This document shows positions 27,221 to 33,119 of a stretch of 33,119 nt of DNA, piece by piece. A program made the position numbers and the translations under genes. The first letter of the stretch is position 1. Each line of letters begins with the position of its first letter. The stretch is from Pseudomonadota bacterium (GTDB taxonomy: Bacteria; Desulfobacterota; Desulfuromonadia; Geobacterales; Pseudopelobacteraceae), in NCBI GenBank assembly GCA_019352135.1, contig JABBNX010000020.1, positions 1 to 33,119 on the forward strand, given 5' to 3'. The notes beneath the pieces are model-generated. The model was not told where the DNA came from. It ran no database searches and was given only the letters and a program-made list of their open reading frames with translations.

Positions 27221-27328
27221 TCATTCTCTCATCAGTAGCAGAGCAGTTAGATAAAACATCTCTCCGACCTGCGTGGTCTCTGGCAATAAAAAATATACTG
27301 CTCCAGCGGTAATGATGAACCACTTCAT
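27221..27328 (-). CDS. Unlisted 35-aa hydrophobic peptide
   Basis: An ATG at 27328 with an excellent ribosome site (TGGAGG, 6-nt spacing) opens a 35-codon frame. The peptide has two hydrophobic stretches (WFIITAGAVYFLL at residues 3-15 and MFYLTALLLM at 24-33) separated by a short polar PETTQVGE turn. It lies 65 bp downstream of the HigA-ImmA gene on the same strand and ends 18 bp before the GC-rich hairpin. A short palindrome CTGTCGTCACGACAG (27343-27357) precedes its ribosome site. It may be a small membrane protein or a toxic peptide; no family recognised. Confidence 0.5.
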   Translation of the reverse strand: MKWFIITAGAVYFLLPETTQVGEMFYLTALLLMRE

Positions 27329-27342
27329 GTGATGCCTCCAGT

Positions 27343-27357
27343 CTGTCGTCACGACAG
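27343..27357. promoter_or_regulatory. Palindrome upstream of the small peptide
   Basis: CTGTCG-TCA-CGACAG is a perfect 6-bp inverted repeat with a 3-nt centre, starting 3 nt upstream of the ribosome site for the 35-residue peptide. It could be an operator or an RNA hairpin. Confidence 0.45.
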
Positions 27358-27392
27358 TCTTTGTATTAACCCATTTCTGGGGTGCTGCTTAC

Positions 27393-28583
27393 TTATGTAT
27401 AGAGCCTACGAACTTTATTGCGACCAATCAATCCGTCATACAATTTATAGTTACCAGTTTCCTTGCGGATACGGCCAGCCGGGATTGCTGGAGTTATTCT
27501 AAGGCTGGTAGCAAAATTGTGAACAGCTTGAATTGTAGGCCTTTTCCCAAGGTGGGCCGTTTGCCATGATTCCGGCGGGATCAGTGCATCTGAAGCCCAA
27601 TGGTCTGCATCGCTCTCGAAAAGATCAAGTCCCGCCTGCTCAAGATCATCGAAAAATGCGGTTTCTTCGCCGTCAAAATGAAGCGCGATATGTGCCAACT
27701 CATGACTAAGGGTAAACCAGAAATTATCCAATCGGTCATGACGCAGAGTCACGGCAACGAGTGGCGAGTCGTCCGGCAATTTTATTGCGGCGCCATCCAG
27801 ATGGGTATGCTTGAGGTGACTTTCCACAACAAAATGAATACCATTTTTGAGAAGAAATTCCTGTGCCAGCAGCGGCCCATCATCCATATAACTTAGGCGA
27901 ACCAGGTCATGGACAAAATCTTGAGTGACCGTTCCCTTCTGGTATTTTGGTACCTTCTGTTCCATTGCCAACAGTGACACCCGAATCCGCCATGCGGTAA
28001 GCGCATAATTGTCTGCATCACTTCCAGCGCGTACGTGCTGACGCAGCAGAGCAGGTTGCGGAATCTCGAAACTGAATTCACGCGCCCACTTTGTGAGTAA
28101 TTCACACGCCTGTTTTTTTGCCTCTGCGACGGTACCATGAAAATCTTGGAACCAGTTCCGCTTGAACATTTCTGCTAACGGAAACCGATCCCACTCAATG
28201 CCCTCTGGTGCGGGTATTATCTGCGCTCCAGGCTCTTTAAGCAGCACGTCTGCAGGTATCCCCAAGCCTTCATGCAACTTGCGGATCATGGTGATACTCA
28301 ATGGGCGCTGGTGTGACAGAATTTCTGAAACCTTGCTACGGCTGCCAATAAATGGGATCAGATCTTTCTGTTTCAGTCCCGCCTGCTCCATACGGAATTT
28401 AATTGCCTCAATCGGATCAGGCAGGTCTATCGGATGGGCAACTTTTTCGTATAGTTCGACCAGGGTAACCAACAATTCCAGTTCGTCACCCTCAGGGGTG
28501 CCTGGGTCGGCATCCATCAATGTGTCAATTCGTTCAAGTGCCGTGTCGTATTCGGCTTCCGTTTTAATTATTTTGGGGATCAT
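27393..28583 (-). CDS. HigA-type antitoxin fused to ImmA/IrrE metallopeptidase
   Basis: A 396-residue two-part protein. Residues 1-120 are HigA-like, with an acidic helical lead and an Xre-type helix-turn-helix (IKFRMEQAGLKQKDLIPFIG and SKVSEILSHQRPL, about 62-95). Residues 170-395 form an ImmA/IrrE-type zinc peptidase with HELAH at about 295-299 and a downstream ESDADHWA helix giving the third ligand. In ImmA systems the peptidase cleaves a phage-type repressor; fused to an antitoxin it may control the antitoxin itself or serve another target. The TGATG overlap with higB fixes coupling; ATG at 28583 is preferred over the GTG just before it. Confidence 0.85.
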   Translation of the reverse strand: MIPKIIKTEAEYDTALERIDTLMDADPGTPEGDELELLVTLVELYEKVAHPIDLPDPIEAIKFRMEQAGLKQKDLIPFIGSRSKVSEILSHQRPLSITMIRKLHEGLGIPADVLLKEPGAQIIPAPEGIEWDRFPLAEMFKRNWFQDFHGTVAEAKKQACELLTKWAREFSFEIPQPALLRQHVRAGSDADNYALTAWRIRVSLLAMEQKVPKYQKGTVTQDFVHDLVRLSYMDDGPLLAQEFLLKNGIHFVVESHLKHTHLDGAAIKLPDDSPLVAVTLRHDRLDNFWFTLSHELAHIALHFDGEETAFFDDLEQAGLDLFESDADHWASDALIPPESWQTAHLGKRPTIQAVHNFATSLRITPAIPAGRIRKETGNYKLYDGLIGRNKVRRLYT

Positions 28584-28876
28584 CACACTACCTCGACGTC
28601 AATTGCGTCATATTCCTTGTGGGTGCCAATAAAGCGGATGAGTACCACTCCGTTTTTGTAGCTGATTTTAACCACCAGCCGATACTTGTTACCGCAGATA
28701 TTAAAAACGACCCGGCTGTCCTTAATGATGCTGGCGTTTCGGTGCTGGGTCTTTATTTCAGCCGGAGACTGCCAACAAGCGGTTGCAGCTTCTGCATACC
28801 AGAATTTAAGGGCATCCTCGGAATCCGGAAATCGTGTCCAGAATTCACGCAATGTTCGTTTTGCAACAACTCTCAT
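28583..28876 (-). CDS. higB: HigB-type mRNA interferase toxin
   Basis: A 97-residue protein of the HigB toxin family (RelE-like fold, ribosome-dependent mRNA cleavage). It contains LREFWTRFPDSEDALKFWY near residues 9-27, the ASIIKDSRVVFNICGNKYRLVV core at 48-69 and the C-terminal RFIGTHKEYDAI block, all typical of HigB. It precedes its HigA-like partner, the usual order of higBA loci, and shares the TGATG overlap. There is no clear ribosome site; the -10-like TATACA ends only a few nt from the start, so the mRNA may be nearly leaderless. Confidence 0.88.
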   Translation of the reverse strand: MRVVAKRTLREFWTRFPDSEDALKFWYAEAATACWQSPAEIKTQHRNASIIKDSRVVFNICGNKYRLVVKISYKNGVVLIRFIGTHKEYDAIDVEVV

Positions 28877-28879
28877 TCA

Positions 28880-28931
28880 TGTATACCAGTTCCCTGATTT
28901 ATTTCAATAATAAAAATTCCCATTTTGGGAA
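28880..28931 (-). promoter_or_regulatory. higBA promoter with palindromic operator
   Basis: On the minus strand, TTGAAA and TATACA are 16 bp apart directly before higB. Just upstream is the perfect palindrome TTCCCA-TTT-TGGGAA (28917-28931). HigA antitoxins repress their own promoters through such palindromes. Confidence 0.6.
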
Positions 28932-29046
28932 ACATTTGGCATAAAAAACATTTGCTGCTCAGTACTGTCGATAATGCATTACTCCGTTTATCACCGTTCC
29001 ACGCTCCCGTGACTCCCTCTGTACAAACAAAATCTATTTCAAGGTT

Positions 29047-32000
29047 TCATCCGTTATTCTGTTGTTCATACAACGCCCTCAAAAACTGGTGCCCTCTCGC
29101 CCCATAAATATTGCAGATTTTATCGGCGGCCTCTTTGTTCCCTGCCTCATATAAGAAATTTACAACTGACAGAATATGCTCCTGGTCATAATCAGGCGTG
29201 AAACTTTCCAGCATTGCCAAATAAAGAATGCCAATATGCCCCGCTGACTCAACCGGTTCGCCTTTATATTTCAGGTGATCAAGCTCTTTGATCACTGAAT
29301 ATGCGTGGTGATTCACGTTAGCTAAAGGCAACGCTTGCAACAGCCACTTGGAGTTTTCATCATCAATTTGTGACAGGAATACTGCCAGCCTTGAAATGTT
29401 AGATAAAAGGGATTTTTCCTCTCTGGAATATTCACTGGCAGTCTTATCTGAAAACCGTTCGTAGAGCCATCTCCAGAAACTGATTACCTTTGCAATAATC
29501 TCTTGATTATGTGGCTCATCATTTTCAGCAATCCTACGTTGCATCCAGAAGAAATCCACCACCTCTTTTAAGAGGTCGAGATTGCCATCGCGAATGAGTT
29601 TCCCAAACAGGCAATTGTCTTCAAGCGTTTCATTGCCTCGAAGATAGCCAAGTGATAAATGCTGAATAAGTCGATCCTTGACTTCTTTTTTGGCGAACTC
29701 AAAACCGTAGGCACGTTCGTAATTCGCTTTCATCAGCTTGAAAAGTTCATCATAAACATGACTGCTGTAGAGATAGCCGTACATAAAATATGACCACAGC
29801 AGGTCGTTTTCAATAGTTTCAAGTTGCTGGATCATGCTCCGTGTCCAGTCATTATCTAAATAAGAAATATTAGGGAGGTATTCGCCAAAGAACACATAGG
29901 CTTCAATTTTGTTGTGATGAAGTGCCTTTGAATAAGCATCTCGCAATTCCGGTCGCCATCGTGGCTGGGTAGATTGCTCTTTCTCGTTGTCAAGGCTTGC
30001 AAGTCTCAACGACAGATAGATCAGTGCAAGAACTAGTTTCCCAGATGGTGAATTCAGGGAATAAGAAATAGGATCAGATTTGGCTTCACCGTCTTCATCC
30101 GCCTCATTTGACTTGGACAAAATCCATAACAAGAACTCTTGCACTTGTGGCAGAAGATCATCCTCAAATTCCCAGGAGCGATCTTTCGTCCCGGCTTGGA
30201 TTAACTCTGCAACCTGCCCAACAACCCAGCCATGCCCGGCATTCCAGCTACCATCTTCCAGTTTATATGTGTCATTCCAGAAAGCCACTGGCCCCATATA
30301 CTGCTGTAGAAAGTCGAATGCAGCCGCCCAGCTGACGGATTTTTTTGAATTCCAGCATTCCAGTAAGCCGCGAAGTATTTCATAAATGTAGTAATAACTT
30401 GTGGAGAGGAATGGCTGCAGATCTGCGGTGAGCTTTTCTGGGTTTTGCTTGGCTAACTCCCTAATCGCTTGAGCAAGCCCTTCATAAGTTGGCCCATCGT
30501 CCCATCGCGATTTCTGTCGGAACTCCATCAGATACTTGGCAATATCTGAATTCGGCAACTCTAGCATGTCTTCGTATTTGAGGGGTGACTCGCCTGGCCC
30601 GACCCATCCAGATTTGACATGACCGATAGCGGGTGCCATTTCAGCATCGGTACCGGTAACAAGCTTGAGCCGATTGTACTCTTCCAGAAACTCTGGATCG
30701 ACAGCAGACAATGCCCCATAACGCTGCTGTTTCCAGAAAGCAATATCTCGTTCCGGATTGTCTCGATCCCTCTCTTTTGGCCCCTTTTCAATAATAGTTT
30801 TCAGAATCGTTTTCTGTTCTGGTGACAAGTGCCGAAGTTTCAGGAAAACATGCTTGATCTCATCAGTGAAACAGATGTCATCCTCACCGAAGAATTTTGG
30901 CTTTGCAGCAATAAAGTCCCACAGGAGATCAGTATAACCATCGCAAGAACCAATGACATATAAAGCAAGCTTGGGGAATATTAGGTGCTTTTCGTTGAAA
31001 AGCTTACGGAGTGCTTCCGTCGTGGCATCAATATTTGTGTTGGTTTTTGCGATAAGAACCTTTTTCAAGATGTCCGTTAGGACATCAAGTGGATCAGTCA
31101 GATGGTATTCAGGTTCTTCATGCAGTGATTGATATGACCGGTAGGGCTTTTCATCGTCTCCGAGAAGAATTTTCAAGTTGTTGCAAATATTGTAAACGAC
31201 CTCATTGGAAAGCCATTTGCCGATATTGCTGGAATGCTTATTAAATGATTCTTCAAGCCAATGCGGTTCAACAAATAATTTACCGTTCTCCTTGTTGACC
31301 GATGTTATGTATGTAATTATTTTTTCGGCTTTATCTATGCTTTGAATTGAACTGAAATCAGACAGGAATTTGGACAATAACTGTATTGAGATGGTGGAGT
31401 CAGCCAATGTTGCAGAAAAGTTGCTTTGCAGCCATATGGGAATCAAGTCAATAACATCGAGGGGGATTTCTGAATTGGGAATATTCAGCAAACATTTTAC
31501 GAAAAACCACCAAGTACGATAATTATCAATATGTTGATCGTTAGAGTTTTTGTAAAGTGATACAGATTTTATGATGTTCAATAATTCAGGTATATGATGT
31601 TTATTTTCATCCTTAGACATCTGAACAGAAACAGCTTCTAAGTATGGCAGCACGATCCATTCAGGGATTGAAAAATATCCTTCTTGCGCTGCTTTCTCTG
31701 GCTCAGGGTTATTTTCTGGATCAAAATACCCCTCTTTTATCAGTAACGGTAGCCACTCTATCGAGGTAATGCTACTAAAGAAATGCCTTCTGAATGGGGT
31801 GTCATTTTTGATCAACTGCAGAATTTCAGAGGTGGTTCCTTCATCCGTCGGTCCAGAGCATTCCTCTAGTATTTTAAAAGTCTTGTATTGATATGAGGTT
31901 GTTAGATTGATTTCCTTTTGCCATTTTTCAATTACTGAAAACAGTTGATTATATCCATTCGTATCAATCGCATAAGGACAGACAACAACACCAAGTTGGC

Positions 32001-32775
32001 TGAAATAACTTTTTTCAAAACGAAGCAGACTTTCTTCAACCTTGTAGAACGGAAGCAGCAGCAGATTGTTAGTTTCGTGACTCACATTCGGTTTTATTGC
32101 CGGATTTCCCTTAAGCAACAAGTAATCGAGGATTTCCATTTCTGACAAGCTATAGCCAACAAACAATACCAGATACTTCCCACCAAATATTTCTCTCAAA
32201 AAACTTTGAACCGTATTGTCATTGTAATGTTTGATATAGTCTCTTGTTGCAAAAACTATTGATTTTTCTTGAGTTATGCATCCATGCAATTTGAACAATG
32301 TATTGATTTTTATGTTTTCAGATTTGAAAGAAGAAGAGTCTCTAAATATCCTTGATTCGTTGAATTTATTATCGAAATGAACGTCTATGTTTGTAGTTAT
32401 ATAGATACCACGCAGCTTAATAAGCTCGTCGTATATTGGATATTTAATTGCTTTCTCAGGATTTGTTTCGAGACAATTGCGTATGGTTGAATAATAGTTT
32501 TCTGCTGGCAACAACCCTTTCAGAATACTGATGCTTTTTCGCGGGTCATTTCCAAGTAGACGCTCTTTTTCCCAGTGGTTAATTACTTTTGATTCGTATG
32601 CCGATTCTATGAGTTTATCAGCAACACCTTTCCATCTCTCGCAACCGAGAAGAGTAGAACAACCAGCACCAACAAATACGACAAGCTGCTTTGACCCAAT
32701 GTTCTTAATTACATCAGGTAGTTGCGGTTCGTCGTATATTTCGTGTGATAGCTGTTCTGGTGGAGAAGGGTTCAT
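29047..32775 (-). CDS. SIR2-domain large protein, likely antiphage effector
   Basis: A 1,242-residue protein. The N-terminal 250 residues form a SIR2-like NAD-binding domain: GAGCS at 36-40, ITTNID with Asn129 and Asp131, KLHG with catalytic-type His164 and FVGYSLSEMEI near 205-215. These key residues are kept, so NAD hydrolysis is plausible, as in known defence sirtuins that deplete NAD on infection. The rest (about 300-1242) is helical, Trp/Leu-rich, with WLPLLIKEGYFDP and PEWIVLPYLE blocks suggesting HEAT-like repeats. No P-loop is visible, so it does not look like a STAND NTPase. It follows hsdS directly. An alternative TTG start at 32820 overlaps hsdS by 14 nt. Confidence 0.87.
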   Translation of the reverse strand: MNPSPPEQLSHEIYDEPQLPDVIKNIGSKQLVVFVGAGCSTLLGCERWKGVADKLIESAYESKVINHWEKERLLGNDPRKSISILKGLLPAENYYSTIRNCLETNPEKAIKYPIYDELIKLRGIYITTNIDVHFDNKFNESRIFRDSSSFKSENIKINTLFKLHGCITQEKSIVFATRDYIKHYNDNTVQSFLREIFGGKYLVLFVGYSLSEMEILDYLLLKGNPAIKPNVSHETNNLLLLPFYKVEESLLRFEKSYFSQLGVVVCPYAIDTNGYNQLFSVIEKWQKEINLTTSYQYKTFKILEECSGPTDEGTTSEILQLIKNDTPFRRHFFSSITSIEWLPLLIKEGYFDPENNPEPEKAAQEGYFSIPEWIVLPYLEAVSVQMSKDENKHHIPELLNIIKSVSLYKNSNDQHIDNYRTWWFFVKCLLNIPNSEIPLDVIDLIPIWLQSNFSATLADSTISIQLLSKFLSDFSSIQSIDKAEKIITYITSVNKENGKLFVEPHWLEESFNKHSSNIGKWLSNEVVYNICNNLKILLGDDEKPYRSYQSLHEEPEYHLTDPLDVLTDILKKVLIAKTNTNIDATTEALRKLFNEKHLIFPKLALYVIGSCDGYTDLLWDFIAAKPKFFGEDDICFTDEIKHVFLKLRHLSPEQKTILKTIIEKGPKERDRDNPERDIAFWKQQRYGALSAVDPEFLEEYNRLKLVTGTDAEMAPAIGHVKSGWVGPGESPLKYEDMLELPNSDIAKYLMEFRQKSRWDDGPTYEGLAQAIRELAKQNPEKLTADLQPFLSTSYYYIYEILRGLLECWNSKKSVSWAAAFDFLQQYMGPVAFWNDTYKLEDGSWNAGHGWVVGQVAELIQAGTKDRSWEFEDDLLPQVQEFLLWILSKSNEADEDGEAKSDPISYSLNSPSGKLVLALIYLSLRLASLDNEKEQSTQPRWRPELRDAYSKALHHNKIEAYVFFGEYLPNISYLDNDWTRSMIQQLETIENDLLWSYFMYGYLYSSHVYDELFKLMKANYERAYGFEFAKKEVKDRLIQHLSLGYLRGNETLEDNCLFGKLIRDGNLDLLKEVVDFFWMQRRIAENDEPHNQEIIAKVISFWRWLYERFSDKTASEYSREEKSLLSNISRLAVFLSQIDDENSKWLLQALPLANVNHHAYSVIKELDHLKYKGEPVESAGHIGILYLAMLESFTPDYDQEHILSVVNFLYEAGNKEAADKICNIYGARGHQFLRALYEQQNNG

Positions 32776-32806
32776 AGTATCCAGTTTACTCTGTTGTGTA
32801 GTTTGA

Positions 32807-33119
32807 TTACTCCTGATCAAATGCTTCCCGCAGCACTGTCTGCATCAGCAAATGCGCCTGTTCCTTCCGTTCGACAACCTGTATTTCCAACTCATCGATA
32901 ACGGCCATGAGGCTATCAACGCGGGCAACGATAGCTTGTTGTTCGGCGAGAGGGGGAAGGGGGATAATCATCTCTCTGCATTGAGTCAACGAAATATTGT
33001 CCTGTCCAACAACGCCAAGAGTTTGTATTTTTCGAATCTCTGCGCCCTCGTTCAAATACAAGTACTGGACTTTAGAGTTGCAGCGCCACCTTTCCGCCAT
33101 CAAGGCGGGTCGTATGGCG
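32807..33119 (-). CDS. hsdS: Type I restriction-modification specificity subunit HsdS (partial, C-terminal end)
   Basis: The minus-strand frame is open at the window edge and ends at 32807, so only about the last 103 residues are seen. They show the end of a target-recognition domain (NISLTQCREMIIPLPPLAEQ) and the conserved spacer helix (IVARVDSLMAVIDELE), both hallmarks of HsdS. HsdS directs the methyltransferase HsdM and nuclease HsdR to a bipartite DNA site. The rest of the operon lies beyond the window. The next gene downstream is the SIR2 protein, so the pair are probably co-transcribed. Confidence 0.88.
   Translation of the reverse strand, partial: AIRPALMAERWRCNSKVQYLYLNEGAEIRKIQTLGVVGQDNISLTQCREMIIPLPPLAEQQAIVARVDSLMAVIDELEIQVVERKEQAHLLMQTVLREAFDQE

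Noticed and set aside
29047-32775. STAND-type (Avs-like) NTPase domain in the SIR2 protein
   Set aside because: No P-loop GxxxxGK[ST] is visible anywhere in the protein.
1-33119. CRISPR array, tRNA or rRNA genes
   Set aside because: No regularly spaced repeats of CRISPR type and no tRNA or rRNA sequence were noticed on either strand by eye.

Overview
The window looks like the chromosome of a Geobacter-type bacterium (order Geobacterales, Desulfobacterota). This rests on three things: an unbroken mraZ-to-ftsZ cell-wall and division (dcw) cluster, an FtsI carrying a C-terminal PASTA domain, and flanking Nif11-type peptides with a radical SAM/SPASM maturase. No rRNA, tRNA or species marker is present, so the lineage is inferred from protein character only.

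Layout. (1) 1-960, minus strand: three tandem Nif11-leader precursor peptides (the first cut by the window edge), with a divergent radical SAM/SPASM maturase at 963-2396. Together they form a candidate RiPP locus. (2) 2400-3400: a decayed strip holding an internal fragment of an IS110-family transposase fused to the 3' end of a truncated GHKL ATPase gene. A conspicuous inverted repeat lies upstream of it. (3) 3403-21725, plus strand: the complete dcw cluster mraZ-rsmH-ftsL-ftsI-murE-murF-mraY-murD-ftsW-murG-murC-murB-ddl-ftsQ-ftsA-ftsZ. It is tightly packed with many overlapping starts and stops, and begins with a strong promoter followed by three 10-bp-phased GTGG boxes, the expected MraZ operator. 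A perfect 23-bp stem-loop follows ftsZ. (4) 21986-22577: an FKBP-type peptidyl-prolyl isomerase with a cysteine-rich insertion, closed by a strong terminator. (5) 22578-23337: about 760 bp without a credible gene, probably the edge of an accessory island. (6) 23338-27000: a small HTH protein divergent from a large serine recombinase, which is followed by two ParB/RepB-like proteins. (7) 27180-33119, minus strand: a defence-like stretch. In transcription order it holds the end of a type I restriction specificity subunit (hsdS, cut by the window edge), a 1,242-residue SIR2-domain protein, a HigB toxin, a HigA-ImmA antitoxin/metallopeptidase fusion and an unlisted 35-residue hydrophobic peptide, ending in a hairpin.

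How the genes work together. The dcw genes make the lipid-linked peptidoglycan precursor: MurB, MurC, MurD, MurE, MurF and Ddl in the cytoplasm, then MraY and MurG at the membrane. FtsL, FtsQ, FtsI, FtsW, FtsA and FtsZ assemble the septal synthase and Z-ring. The left-hand locus probably makes a modified peptide whose exporter lies outside the window. The right-hand region has the look of a mobile defence island, in which a recombinase/ParB module sits beside a SIR2 protein embedded in a type I restriction operon and a toxin-antitoxin operon.
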